Shown here: positions 36,483 through 46,100 of the stretch, in pieces
How the letters are laid out: each line of letters begins with the position of its first letter
How positions within the stretch are numbered: position 1 is the stretch's first letter
NCBI RefSeq assembly: GCF_025677645.1
Contig: NZ_CP106879.1
Span: 3,472,001-3,536,000 of the forward strand
Length of the DNA stretch: 64,000 nucleotides
Reading direction: 5' to 3'
Origin: Curtobacterium poinsettiae
GTDB lineage: Bacteria > Actinomycetota > Actinomycetes > Actinomycetales > Microbacteriaceae
Translations under genes and position numbers: made by a program
Notes under the pieces: generated by a model
Told to the model about the DNA's origin: nothing
Seen by the model: the letters and a program-made list of their open reading frames with translations, nothing else
Databases searched by the model: none

Positions 36483-37205
36483 ATGCCCGGCCCCCCGCTG
36501 CAGCGCACCGACGGCTCCCCCGTCCGCGCCCTCGTCGTCGACGACGAGCACGCCCTGGCCGAGGCCGTCTCCCTGGCGTTCGCGGGCGACGGCTGGGCCG
36601 TGCGGTCCGTGCACCGCGGGCGCGACGTGCTGTTCGCGGCCCGGGAGTTCCAGCCCGACGTGATCGTGCTCGACGTGATGCTGCCGGACATCGACGGGTT
36701 CGAGGTGCTCGAACGGCTCCGCGACTCCCGCGACGGCGTCCGGGTGCTGTTCCTCACCGCACGCGACGCCCCCGAGGACCGGCTCACCGGGCTGACCGGC
36801 GGCGGCGACGACTACCTGACCAAGCCCTTCGGCATCGAGGAGCTGCTCGTCCGTGCGCGGATCCTGGCGCGCACCTCGGCCCGGGTCGCCGCGGCCGGGG
36901 TGAGCGCCGAGGTCGTGGTCGGGGACCTCCGGCTCGACGAGGACGCCCGCTCGGTCAGCCGTGCCGGGGAACGCATCGAGCTCACGCCGACCGAGTACGA
37001 GCTGCTGCGGCACCTGGCCCGGAACGCCAACCGGGTGCTGTCCCGCGAGCAACTGCTGGCGAGCGTCTGGGGCATGGACTTCGGCACGTCGTCGAACCTG
37101 GTGGACATGTACGTGTCGTACCTGCGGAAGAAGCTCGACGCCGGACGCGAGCCGATGCTGCAGACCGTCCGTGGGGCGGGGTACGTGCTCCGGCCGGCGA
37201 CGTGA
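36483..37205 (+). CDS. OmpR/PhoB family response regulator
   Basis: 240 residues. The receiver domain has VRALVVDDEHAL, the phosphoacceptor in VIVLDVMLPDIDG (about residue 64) and the Lys in YLTKPFG. The C-terminal winged helix ends VDMYVSYLRKKLDAGREPMLQTVRGAGYVLR. ATG 36483 lies 7 nt after TAGGCT (36470-36475), so it has its own leaderless promoter inside the gap after the glycosyltransferase. It overlaps the histidine kinase start by 4 nt. Confidence 0.88.
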   Translation: MPGPPLQRTDGSPVRALVVDDEHALAEAVSLAFAGDGWAVRSVHRGRDVLFAAREFQPDVIVLDVMLPDIDGFEVLERLRDSRDGVRVLFLTARDAPEDRLTGLTGGGDDYLTKPFGIEELLVRARILARTSARVAAAGVSAEVVVGDLRLDEDARSVSRAGERIELTPTEYELLRHLARNANRVLSREQLLASVWGMDFGTSSNLVDMYVSYLRKKLDAGREPMLQTVRGAGYVLRPAT

Positions 37206-38845
37206 GCCGCCCCGGGCGCACCGCGCGTGTGCCGTCGCTGCGCTGGCGGATCGTGGCGGCCGTGGCCCTGCTGCTCGTGGCGACGAACGTCGTCGTGGGG
37301 GCGGTGACCGTCGTCGCGTTCCGGGGGTACCTGGTCGACCGACTGGACGCGGAGCTGTCGACGGCGGCGATGCGGACCGTCGGCGGACGGGACGGGGCCG
37401 AACCGCCGCCGGGGGCGTCCGGGCCACCGCCGGGGTCGTCGTCGTCCTCGTCCTCGTCGTCGTCGTCCTCCTCGTCGTCGTCGGACTCGGATGATCTGCC
37501 GGATCCCGACAACGCCTTCATCGGTGCGCCGGGGCAGTCGGCGGGCACGGTCATCGCCATCGTCCGCGACGGCGACGTGGTGCTCGGTGGCTACACCGAC
37601 GGTGACGGTGACCAGCGCCGCCTGACCGCGGCGCAGCAGCGGACGCTCGCAGCGGTCCAGACCGGCGGCGAGTCCGTGACGGTCGGACTCGGCACGCTCG
37701 GCGACTACCGGGTGCAGGCGGTCGGCGACGACGGCGACGTGTTCGTCACCGCGCTCCCCCTCGGCGACCTCGACGCCGCGATCGCCCGACTGCTGCTCGT
37801 CATCGGGGTCGTCACGGTGCTCGGGCTCGCCGTCGCCGCGTGGGCCCTCACGGTGCTCGTCCGTCGATCGCTCCGGCCGCTCGAGCGGGTCGCCGCGGTG
37901 GCGTCCGGCGTGACCGCGCTCGACCTGGAACGCGGCGACCCGGACATCCCCGTCCGCGTGTCCGACTCCGACCTGCGCGCGAACCGCGAGGTCGCGCAGG
38001 TCGGCAACGCGCTGAACCGGCTGCTGGGCCACGTCGCCCGGGCGCTCATCGTCCGTCGTGACGCCGAGGCGGGCATGCGGACGTTCGTCGCCGACGCCTC
38101 GCACGAGCTGCGGACCCCGATCGCCACCGTCCGGGCGTACGCCGAGCTGTCGGAGCGGACTTCCGACCTGGACACCGTGCACCGCAACGTCGAACGGATC
38201 GGACGCGAGGCCGTCCGGATGGGCGACCTCGTCGACGAGCTGCTGCTGCTCGCACGGCTCGACGCCTCGGCCCTGGCGTCGGAGTCGCCGGCGTCGCAGG
38301 TCGTCCGCGAGCCGCTCGACCTGACGTCGCTCGTGGTCGAGGCCACCGTGGACGCCCGTGCGACCGCTCCGGACCACCGGTGGACGTTGCAGATCGTGGA
38401 CGACCAGCCGGTCAGCGTGGCCGGCGACGAGGTGCAGCTCCGGCGGGTGGTCACGAACCTGTTGACCAACGCCCGGACGCACACGCCGCCGGGGACGGCC
38501 GTCGTGGTGTCGTTGCAGTCGGTGCCCGGGTCGGGAGGTGCCGTCGTCCGCTTCGTCGTGGCGAACGACGGGCCGCCGATCCCCACCGAGTCCCTGGCGA
38601 CCCTGTTCGACCGGTTCACCCGGGGTGAGGCCTCGCGCTCACGGGAGCACGGCACGAGCGGCCTCGGGCTCGCGATCGTGCGGGCCGTGGTCCTGGCGCA
38701 CGGCGGCGGTGTGCGGGTCGCGTCCGAGCCCGGACGGACCGCGTTCACCGTGGACCTGCCGGCCTCGGGCGGGTCGACGGGGGGCGCTTCGGGCGGGTCG
38801 ACGGGGGACGCTTCGGGCGCTTCGTGCGCTTCGGGCGCTTCGTGA
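37202..38845 (+). CDS. OmpR-partner sensor histidine kinase with polyserine sensor insert
   Basis: 547 residues. TM1 is about residues 17-40 and TM2 about residues 195-220 (LLLVIGVVTVLGLAVAAWALTVLV), followed by HAMP. The phosphoacceptor helix FVADASHELRTPIATVRAYAEL has its His near residue 301, and HATPase_c ends at about residue 520. The extracellular sensor region contains 16 consecutive serines (about residues 79-94) encoded by mixed TCG/TCC codons. The tail after residue 520 is a Gly/Ser/Thr repeat, and its stop codon lies in a GTGAGCAG palindrome. It starts at a GTG overlapping the regulator stop. Confidence 0.85.
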   Translation: MSRPGRTARVPSLRWRIVAAVALLLVATNVVVGAVTVVAFRGYLVDRLDAELSTAAMRTVGGRDGAEPPPGASGPPPGSSSSSSSSSSSSSSSSDSDDLPDPDNAFIGAPGQSAGTVIAIVRDGDVVLGGYTDGDGDQRRLTAAQQRTLAAVQTGGESVTVGLGTLGDYRVQAVGDDGDVFVTALPLGDLDAAIARLLLVIGVVTVLGLAVAAWALTVLVRRSLRPLERVAAVASGVTALDLERGDPDIPVRVSDSDLRANREVAQVGNALNRLLGHVARALIVRRDAEAGMRTFVADASHELRTPIATVRAYAELSERTSDLDTVHRNVERIGREAVRMGDLVDELLLLARLDASALASESPASQVVREPLDLTSLVVEATVDARATAPDHRWTLQIVDDQPVSVAGDEVQLRRVVTNLLTNARTHTPPGTAVVVSLQSVPGSGGAVVRFVVANDGPPIPTESLATLFDRFTRGEASRSREHGTSGLGLAIVRAVVLAHGGGVRVASEPGRTAFTVDLPASGGSTGGASGGSTGDASGASCASGAS

Positions 38846-38892
38846 GCAGGAGATGTCGAGTGCCGCGACCGCACTCGACATCTCCTGCTCAC
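38842..38892. terminator. Covarying palindrome (GTGAGCAG family), copy 3
   Basis: The longest copy: perfect 22-bp arms at 38842-38863 and 38871-38892 with a 7-nt loop. The kinase stop codon is the TGA inside its first GTGAGCAG. It probably terminates the glycosyltransferase/two-component transcripts. Confidence 0.7.
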
Positions 38893-38945
38893 CGAACGCC
38901 GCCCGGGTCGCATACTGGTCCGAGAACGCCCGACGAGGAGGCCCC

Positions 38946-39215
38946 GTGACGAACGCGTACGACAAGCTCCCGGGCCGCCCGGACCCCACCGACCTGGTGG
39001 TCGAGGTCCCGGCGTTCGAGGACGACCGCCCCCAGCCCGAAGCCGCTCCGCCCGCCGCGGCGCCAGAGCTCGTGGCCGCGACCGAGTTCGCGCGCTCCTC
39101 GCACGCACCGCCGACGATCCGCCGGACGCAGATGCGGGCGGGTGCCTGGATCGCGGGCGTCCCGATCGCGGCACTCGCGGTCGTCGCGATCGTGCAGATC
39201 CTGCTGCCCCGCTGA
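38946..39215 (+). CDS. Small membrane protein, unknown function
   Basis: 89 residues. A hydrophilic Pro/Ala/Glu-rich N-terminus (residues 1-65) is followed by one C-terminal transmembrane helix (AGAWIAGVPIAALAVVAIVQILLP), ending two residues after the span like a tail-anchored protein. GTG 38946 is supported by GAGGAGG ending 5 nt upstream. No family is recognised. It is separated from the upstream kinase by the 22-bp stem. Confidence 0.65.
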   Translation: MTNAYDKLPGRPDPTDLVVEVPAFEDDRPQPEAAPPAAAPELVAATEFARSSHAPPTIRRTQMRAGAWIAGVPIAALAVVAIVQILLPR

Positions 39216-39259
39216 CCGAGAGCGCCACTGATATGTAGAGTGGTACGCCCGGGGACGCG

Positions 39260-39805
39260 GTGGTGACGACAGCGACGAACGGGTACCGAGAGATCTTCGT
39301 CGATGAGTCGAAGGTCAAGGACTACCTCCTCGTCGCCGTCTGCCTCGAACGCTCATCGACACGGGCCGCACGGTCGGCACTCACCGGCCTCGTCCTGCGT
39401 GGGCAGTCGCGCCTGCACATGCGGAAGGAGAGCGACGCCCGTCGCCGGCTGATCCTCAGCACGATCGCGTCCTTACCGGTGAAGGTCGCGGTCTTCCGTG
39501 CCGTCAAGGACGGGCGATCCGACACAGCACGCCGTGCTGCGTGCCTCAGACGACTCGTCGCCGCCACCGCGGTGTCCCCGCGCGTCAGCGTGTGCTTCGA
39601 ACGGGACGAGACACTCATCCGCAAGGACCGACAGTGGATCGTCGAGGCGACGCGGGACTCGGGTGGCGCCCGTCTGGTCCACCGCCACGAGACGGCTGCA
39701 CACGAGCCGCTCCTGGCCCTGCCGGATGCAGTCGGGTGGGCGTGGGCGAAGGGCGGCGACTGGAGACGTCGTTGTCCACCGGAGATCACCGTGATCGACG
39801 TCTGA
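39260..39805 (+). CDS. DUF3800-like protein (putative RNase H-fold)
   Basis: 181 residues. EIFVDESKVKDYLLVAVCL near the N-terminus (DES, residues 15-17) and EPLLALPDAVGWAWAKGG near the C-terminus match the two acidic motifs of DUF3800, a family with a predicted RNase H-like nuclease fold often found in accessory islands. The gene contains a rare TTA leucine codon (39473-39475) and reads less GC-biased than its neighbours, which hints at acquisition. The start is GTG 39260 or GTG 39263, with GGGG a few bases upstream and TAGAGT at 39236-39241. It stands alone, so a defence or RNA role is only a suggestion. Confidence 0.5.
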   Translation: MVTTATNGYREIFVDESKVKDYLLVAVCLERSSTRAARSALTGLVLRGQSRLHMRKESDARRRLILSTIASLPVKVAVFRAVKDGRSDTARRAACLRRLVAATAVSPRVSVCFERDETLIRKDRQWIVEATRDSGGARLVHRHETAAHEPLLALPDAVGWAWAKGGDWRRRCPPEITVIDV

Positions 39806-39895
39806 AACGCGCAGAACCCGAGCGCCCAACCGTCCGGATGGGTCTCGGGTCCACTTCTCGAAGCTCAACGCAACGAGCACGATCACGCTACCACC

Positions 39896-39956
39896 GTGCC
39901 ATGTCACACGCCAGGACCGGCAGACGATGGCACGGCGATCCGGCGTCGTCCGGATC
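39896..39956. promoter_or_regulatory. Inverted repeats upstream of the secreted protein gene
   Basis: GATCCGG (39937-39943) and CCGGATC (39950-39956) form a perfect 7-6-7 inverted repeat. GTGCCAT/ATGGCAC arms flank about 39896-39933. They are candidate regulator sites for the secreted protein gene, perhaps for the nearby LuxR protein. Nothing else coding was seen in the 274-bp gap. Confidence 0.3.
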
Positions 39957-40079
39957 GTCAGACGATCGACCAACGTCGAGGCGCATCGCGTGCATCCGCG
40001 TCGGAGCGCACGCAGGCTGGGTCCTGTCCGAGCAAGACGACCCGAACGGGTCACCACTGCAGAGATGGGAAACACGATC

Positions 40080-40571
40080 ATGAACTCGTTCAAGCGCACG
40101 TCCGTGAAGCTCCTCGCCGGCACCGCCCTCGGTGGCGCCGTCATCGCCGGGGCGTTCGTCGCAGCCCCCGCGCAGGCCGCCGAGCCCGCGCCGCCCAGCA
40201 CCTCGTCGTCCGTCGGCGGCAGCGTCAACGTCAACCTCGACCCGGTCGCGATCGTCAACGCGATCAAGGACGCCGTCAACGACCAGAGTGATCGCGGCGG
40301 CGCCGTGCAGGCGGCACTCGACGTCGGCTACTGGAACGCCGGCAACCCCGACCGCCTCACCGTCGCGGTGGTCAACAAGAACCAGGACATCACCGTCGAG
40401 GGCGACGTCGCGGACGCCCAGTCGATCGACATCAAGGGTGGCAACTACGTCATCTACTGGTTCAAGGGCCCCGGCAAGATCACCAACAACGGTGACGGCG
40501 GCTGGCTGAACTGGGGTGCGTTCGGCACCATCGAACGCATCGACAACGTCATCCACGTCAACGGCGGCTGA
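40080..40571 (+). CDS. Secreted protein, unknown function
   Basis: 163 residues. A clear Sec signal peptide (KRTSVKLLAGTALGGAVIAG..., cleavage predicted after APAQA, about residue 33) is followed by a mature domain of about 130 residues. That domain is rich in Asn, Val, Asp and Gly with alternating beta-like strands (LTVAVVNKNQDITVEGDV, NYVIYWFKGPGKITNNGDGGWLNWGAFG). There are no cysteines and no family is recognised. ATG 40080 is chosen over ATG 40065 because it begins a normal positively charged n-region. It converges on a LuxR regulator across a strong terminator. Confidence 0.7.
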   Translation: MNSFKRTSVKLLAGTALGGAVIAGAFVAAPAQAAEPAPPSTSSSVGGSVNVNLDPVAIVNAIKDAVNDQSDRGGAVQAALDVGYWNAGNPDRLTVAVVNKNQDITVEGDVADAQSIDIKGGNYVIYWFKGPGKITNNGDGGWLNWGAFGTIERIDNVIHVNGG

Positions 40572-40588
40572 CCACCCCGTTCGTCGGC

Positions 40589-40622
40589 GACGCCCCCTGG
40601 GACCTCGGTCCCCGGGGGCGTC
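40589..40622. terminator. Bidirectional hairpin terminator
   Basis: GACGCCCCC (40589-40597) pairs with GGGGGCGTC (40614-40622), extended by an inner GGGACC/GGTCCC stem. It lies between the convergent secreted-protein and LuxR genes. Confidence 0.75.
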
Positions 40623-40639
40623 CCCGTGTGCGGTCGACC

Positions 40640-41458
40640 TCAGGGAGCGTCGTCGTCCGTCCGCGCCGCTTCGATCGCCGACGGCCGGTTGCGCGCAGCG
40701 AGCCTGAGGTCGCGCCGGGACCGGATCCAGCCCCGGACGAAGGCGACCGACACCAGCGCCGTCCGGTTCGGCGCGTTCCAGGACTTCATGAGCCGGCCGA
40801 GGTGCCAGGCGACGGCCTGCCGGCTGTAGGCGGTCTCCTTGGCGATCGCGTCGTTCGAGAGCCCGCGGGCGGCGAGCGCCAGCATCCGTTCCTCGGTCTC
40901 GTCCAGGCCGGGCGCCGACGCCACCAGGTCGATGTCGTCGGCGCCGAGTGCTGCGGTCGCGTCCCCCGACGCCCCTCCCCGCTGCTGCGCCCAGGCCTCC
41001 GCCCAGCACGAGCCGAGTTCGTGTGCCACGAGTGATGCCCGGCTCATCGCGAGCATCGTCCGTCCGGCGTGGTCGATCGTCGTCGCGTGCTCGCGGGTGG
41101 CCGTGTGCATGACGAGGGCGAAGACACGGATCGCGGGCAGGGCGCCGCGGAGCACGACCGAGACGTCGACCTGCGGGTCGTCGGCGCTGGCGGCTGCGAC
41201 CTCGCGGAGCCGCACCAGGCACTCCGGGTCGAGTGGCTCCCCACGCTCGACCGCGCGCAGTGCCGCCGGGAGCACGAGCGGGACGATCTGCTCGTACCGA
41301 CGCCGGAGCCAGTCGTGCCCGTCGGGTCGGATGCCGTGCAACGGTGGCGCGAGCAGCAGCTCCGTGAACTCCGGGCACCGCTCGTCGAGCGCCAGGCCCA
41401 GCCGCTCCCCGGGGAGCAGCACGGCCGTCCGTCGTGCCTCGTCACGCTCGGTCGTCAT
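40640..41458 (-). CDS. LuxR-type helix-turn-helix regulator
   Basis: 272 residues. The C-terminal LDETEERMLALAARGLSNDAIAKETAYSRQAVAWHLGRLMKSWNAPNR (about residues 190-240) is a LuxR/GerE-type HTH, although VAWHLGRLM departs from the usual VKxHxxxI. The helical N-terminal 185 residues match no sensor family recognised here. ATG 41458 lies about 9 nt after a reverse-strand TACCGT box. It is convergent with the secreted protein gene. Its target is not known. Confidence 0.72.
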   Translation of the reverse strand: MTTERDEARRTAVLLPGERLGLALDERCPEFTELLLAPPLHGIRPDGHDWLRRRYEQIVPLVLPAALRAVERGEPLDPECLVRLREVAAASADDPQVDVSVVLRGALPAIRVFALVMHTATREHATTIDHAGRTMLAMSRASLVAHELGSCWAEAWAQQRGGASGDATAALGADDIDLVASAPGLDETEERMLALAARGLSNDAIAKETAYSRQAVAWHLGRLMKSWNAPNRTALVSVAFVRGWIRSRRDLRLAARNRPSAIEAARTDDDAP

Positions 41459-41571
41459 CGTGCGTCGACGGTATCCGGACGACAGGTGTCGTGTCCGCTG
41501 CGTTCACGTGGTGTTCGTTCTTACCCGGGCCACAGCGCCCTGCCTCGGCCCCCGTAGCCCCGCTGCCGAGC

Positions 41572-42864
41572 ATGAGCGGCATGACGGAGACGAACCAGCC
41601 CCTCGACATCGACATCGTCGTCCCCTGCTACAACGAGCAGGACACGCTCGCCGCCCACGTGCGACGGCTCCACACCTTCTGCCGGACGTCGTTGCACCAC
41701 TCGTGGCGGATCACGATCGCGGACAACGCCTCGACCGACGACACCGCCCGGATCGCCGACGACCTCGCCGCGATGCTCCCCGGCGTCCACGCGGTGCACC
41801 TGCCCGAGAAGGGCCGGGGCCGCGCACTCAAGGAGGTCTGGGCGGCATCGCCCGCGACCGTGCTCGTCTACGTGGACGAGGACCTGTCCACCGACCTCGC
41901 CGCGCTCGACCCCCTCGTGGCACCCCTGCTGTCGGGGCACTCGGACCTGGCGATCGGCACCCGGCTGGCAGGTTCGTCGCGCGTGGTGCGCGGCAGCAAG
42001 CGGGAGTTCATCTCGCGCTCGTACAACCTGCTGCTCCGGACGACGATGGGGGTGTCGTTCTCGGATGCGCAGTGCGGGTTCAAGGCGGTCACGAAGGCCG
42101 CTGCCGACCACCTGCTGCCGTTGTGCGAGGACGACGCCTGGTTCTTCGACACCGAGCTGCTCGTGCTGGCCGAGCACGCGGGACTCCGCATCCACGAGGT
42201 CCCCGTCGACTGGGTCGACGACGTCAACTCCTCGGTGCACATCGCGTCGACCGCGACCGAGGACCTGAAGGGCATGTGGCGGGTGTCGAGGAACATCGCC
42301 ACCGGGCGGGTGCCGATCAGCACGGTCTACACGGCGATCGGTCGGCAGCCGTTCAGCCCACCGAGCGTCGGGTTCCTCGGGCAGGTCCTGCGGTTCGGGG
42401 CGATCGGGGTGCTCTCGACCCTGGCGTTCGCCGCCCTGTACGCCCTGTTCCGGCCGGCGATCGGTGCCCAGACCGCAGACTTCCTCGCGCTGCTGGTCAC
42501 GGCGATCGGCAACACCGCTCTGAACCGACGGTTCACGTTCGGGGTGCGAGGCCGTGCGGGAGCGGGTCGGCACCACGTGCAGGGCCTGGTCGTGTTCGGC
42601 GTCGCCTGGGCGATCACGTCGGGGTCGCTGGTGGTGCTGCACGCGTCGGTACCGGGCGCTTCGCACGGTGCGGAGATCGCGGTGCTGACGGCAGCCAACC
42701 TGGTGGCGACCGGCGTGCGGTTCGTGTTGTTCAAGGCGTGGGTGTTCCGTGCTCGCCGGCGCCCGGAGCTCATCCGCCCCGGCACCACCCCGGCGGCCGA
42801 CGCCAGCACGGCGGTCACCGAACCGATCGCGACCGCCGAACGCACCGGTGACCGCGCCGCCTGA
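41572..42864 (+). CDS. Bifunctional GT2 glycosyltransferase / GtrA-like membrane protein
   Basis: 430 residues. The GT2 domain occupies residues 1-240: IDIVVPCYNEQDTLAAH, a DED metal motif in VLVYVDEDLSTD, and DAQCGFKAV. Four C-terminal transmembrane segments form a GtrA domain (GFLGQVLRFGAIGVLSTLAFAAL..., NTALNRRFTFG). These enzymes make polyprenyl-phosphate-linked sugars and flip or deliver them for membrane transferases such as the GT39 enzyme at 34.3 kb. ATG 41572 and ATG 41581 are both plausible. It is monocistronic. Confidence 0.85.
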   Translation: MSGMTETNQPLDIDIVVPCYNEQDTLAAHVRRLHTFCRTSLHHSWRITIADNASTDDTARIADDLAAMLPGVHAVHLPEKGRGRALKEVWAASPATVLVYVDEDLSTDLAALDPLVAPLLSGHSDLAIGTRLAGSSRVVRGSKREFISRSYNLLLRTTMGVSFSDAQCGFKAVTKAAADHLLPLCEDDAWFFDTELLVLAEHAGLRIHEVPVDWVDDVNSSVHIASTATEDLKGMWRVSRNIATGRVPISTVYTAIGRQPFSPPSVGFLGQVLRFGAIGVLSTLAFAALYALFRPAIGAQTADFLALLVTAIGNTALNRRFTFGVRGRAGAGRHHVQGLVVFGVAWAITSGSLVVLHASVPGASHGAEIAVLTAANLVATGVRFVLFKAWVFRARRRPELIRPGTTPAADASTAVTEPIATAERTGDRAA

Positions 42865-42906
42865 CACCGCGAGCAGCACGGCAGCGACCCGCCGCGCCGC
42901 CCATCC

Positions 42907-42968
42907 GGTGCGAGGTCGTCCGCTCCGTGCGGCGCTGCGGCCTCGCACCGAGCGATCACCCTCGCACC
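42907..42968. repeat. TGCGAGG palindrome cluster (family C, copy 2)
   Basis: GGTGCGAGG (42907-42915) and CCTCGCACC (42941-42949) flank a CTCCGTGCGG loop like that at 34087-34129, followed by another CCCTCGCACC at 42959-42968. It sits between the GT2 gene and the gltB promoter. Confidence 0.6.
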
Positions 42969-43007
42969 ACCGCGAGAACGCCGCACGGTGCGCCACACCA
43001 CCCGTGT

Positions 43008-43036
43008 TGCACGGTCGGTATACCAAGCCGTAGCAT
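43008..43036 (+). promoter_or_regulatory. Sigma-70-type promoter of the glutamate synthase-like operon
   Basis: TTGCAC (43008-43013) and TAGCAT (43031-43036) are separated by exactly 17 nt. Transcription would start near 43043, leaving a leader of about 65 nt before ATG 43108, unlike the leaderless pattern common elsewhere in the window. Confidence 0.6.
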
Positions 43037-43107
43037 CGCCGTACCGCACCACCACCCCACAGGGCCCGACTGCCACCATCGGTCTGCCCGCGGCGAGCGC
43101 TCCATCG

Positions 43108-46100
43108 ATGCAGCCCGCGCCGTCCGCTGCCGGCAACGCCCCACTGGACCCGCACGTGAACCCCACCTCTTTCGGTCTCTACGACCCTGCCCGCGAATCG
43201 AGCGATTGCGGCGTCGGTTTCATCACCCGTCTCGACGGGACACCGAGCCACGACGTCATCCGCAAGGGCGACGAAGCGCTGTGCTCCATCCCGCACCGCG
43301 GCGGCAAGTCCGCCGAGGGTGTCGGTGACGGCGCGGGCGTCAGCATCGACCTGTCGGTGGAGTTCTTCAGCGCGATCACCGGCGAGCAGCTGCGCGCCGG
43401 GCACTTCGGCGTCGCGAACTGCTTCGTGCCGAGCGGCGCCGGCCCGGCCGCGGACGCCGAGCGCGCGCGTGCGCAGCAGACCGTCACGGACGCCATCGAG
43501 CAGCAGGGCTTCGAGCTCCTGCTCGTCCGCGACGTCCCGGTGGACCACTCCGTCGCGCGCCCCGAGGCCGAGCAGTACCAGCTGCCGATCCTGCAGTGGG
43601 TCTTCCGTGCACCGTCCGACTGGGACCGCACCGAGGTCGACGCCGCCGCGAACCGCGCCCTGCTCGCGATCGAGGCGGTGTCCTACGCGCAGGCCGCCGC
43701 CGAGCGTGCCGAGCACGCCGCCCTGTACCCGCTCTCGCTCAGCGCCCGGACCCAGATCCTGAAGGGCCGGCTGAACTCGGGCGAGGTGATCGGGTACTTC
43801 ACCGACCTGCGCGACCCCCGGCACTCGGTGCGGACGCTGTACTTCCACACCCGGTTCTCGACGAACACCGAGCCGCACCCGACGATGGCGCAGCCGTTCC
43901 GCCTGATGGCGCACAACGGCGAGCTCAACACCGACCGCAAGAACCGGCTGTCGGACGAGGCGCTCGCGCGGGCCCGCACCCGGAGCATCGTGCGTCCGCC
44001 CGGGCAGTCGGACTCGAGCCGACTCGACCAGACCCTGCAGAGCCGCGTGTTCGACGACGGGCTCGAGATCATCGAGGCCGTGGTCTCGCTCATGCCGCCG
44101 GCGTGGGAGAACGACCGCACCCTGACCCCGGACGTCCGGGACATGCTCGAGTACTTCTCGCTGTACGAGGAGAAGAACGACGGCCCCGCCGCCGTGATCT
44201 TCAGCGACGGCGACGTCGTCGGCGCCCGCCTGGACCGCCTGGGCCTGCGGCCGCTGCGCACCGTCGAGACGGCCGAGTACCTGATGGTGTCGTCCGAGGC
44301 CGGCCAGGTCGAGTTCGACGCCGACGAGGTCGTCCACCGCGGCCGCATCGAGGCCGGCGGCATGCTCGTCGTCGACCACCGCACCGGCACCCGCATGCGC
44401 ACGGGCGAGGTGCTGCACATGCTCGCGGCCCGCCGTGACTACGGCGCCCTGCTCGACGCCGCCCGCGTGAACCTGGACGACGTGCCCGCTCCGGACTACG
44501 AGCGCACGACGTCCACCCTGGGCTACGACGGCGACCTGTCGCTCGCGGGGCGGTACGTGGCGTACTCATTGAACCAGGAGAGCTTCCGGTTCATGCTCGA
44601 CCCGATGCTGCAGAACGGGTCGGAGCGCATCTCGGCGATGGGCTACGGCAACGCGATCAACGCCCTGAGCGACACCGAGGGCGGCATGGCGAAGTACTTC
44701 TCGCAGCGCTTCGCCCAGGTGACGAACCCGCCGCTCGACTCGATCCGCGAGGCCGACGGGATGTCGATGCGCGTCGCGCTCGGCGCGAAGCCGGACGGCA
44801 CGGGCACCACGGGGCGTCAGCTCGTCGTGCAGTCCCCGATCCTCGGGCACCTCGACATGGTGCGGCTGCGCGAGCAGGACATCGTGCCGCTCGAACGTTT
44901 CGACATGCTCTACGTGCCGGTGCCCGACGACGAGCAGGCCAACGCCGACGCGGTGCGCGGCGCGCTGGACGCGCTGTGCGACGCGATCGAGGCGTTCGCG
45001 GCGCGCGGTGGGGGGATCGCGGTCGTGACCGACCGCGAGGTGTCGTCGACCCGTGCGCCCCTCCCCGTGATCCTGGCCGTGGCCGCCGTCAACCAGCGGC
45101 TCATCGAGACCGGTCTGCGCCTGCGGGTGTCCGTCGTCGCGGAGAGCGGTCAGCTGCCATCGTCACACCACGTCGCGACCGCGCTGGGCTTCGGTGCCGC
45201 CGCTGTGTACAGCTTGAGCGCTCGGCTGCGTGCGGAGGAGAAGTACCCCGCCGCACCCGCACCCGCCGGCGAGCTGACCGCGACCGACCTCGCACTGAAG
45301 CAGTTCCGCAAGGCCGCCGAGAAGGCCCTGGCGAAGACCATGGGCCGCGTCGGCCTGTGCACCGCCGAGAGCTACATCGGTGGCGAGTTCTTCGAGCCGA
45401 ACTACCTCGACACCGGCGACGACGTGCTCGCGCGGATCTTCCCGCACATGCAGGCACCGGTCGGCGGCGTCGGTTTCGCGCGCATCGCCCAGGCGGCGAC
45501 GGACTGGCACGAGCGTGCCCGCTCGGTGGCGTCCGAGGGCCAGGTCCCGCTGCTCGGGCTGTTCAAGGAACGCTCCGACGGCGCCGGCCACTCGTTCGGC
45601 GTCGCGAGCGTCCGCGGGTTCGGTGGCATGACCGAGGAGCGCCCGGCCTTCGAACGCTCCGGCGACTCGGACGCGCTACGCCTGCTCACGCTCGGCCAGC
45701 TCGACGACTCGTTCGGCATCACCGACGCCGCGTACCGGAACACCGGGTACGACCGACTGAGCGATGCCGAGATCGACGCGCACCGCATCACGCCGGGGTA
45801 CGTCACGTTCCTGCAGACGACCCACGACGAGCGGTCCCGTCGTCCCGCCGCGCTCCGCGACGTGCTCGCGCTGCCCGCGGACGTCACCGGGATCGACACG
45901 GCCGAGGACTTCGCCCGCGAGCTCGGCCGCTTCTCGACGAGCGGCAACGCCAGCGTCACCGTGCGCGGGCTCTCCGGCTCGCGTCCGTCGGACGACCAGG
46001 ACCTGCCGGGAGGCACGGAGCGGTTCCGGCTGGAGCTCACGTCGACGGGGTCCACGGGTGCACTGCGCCACGCGGCACTGGCGGACGGCCTCGCGCTGCT

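Noticed and set aside
37437..37490. Polyserine-coding TCG/TCC tract as a CRISPR or microsatellite
   Set aside because: It is in frame inside the histidine kinase, uses mixed codons and has no spacer structure; treated as a low-complexity protein segment.
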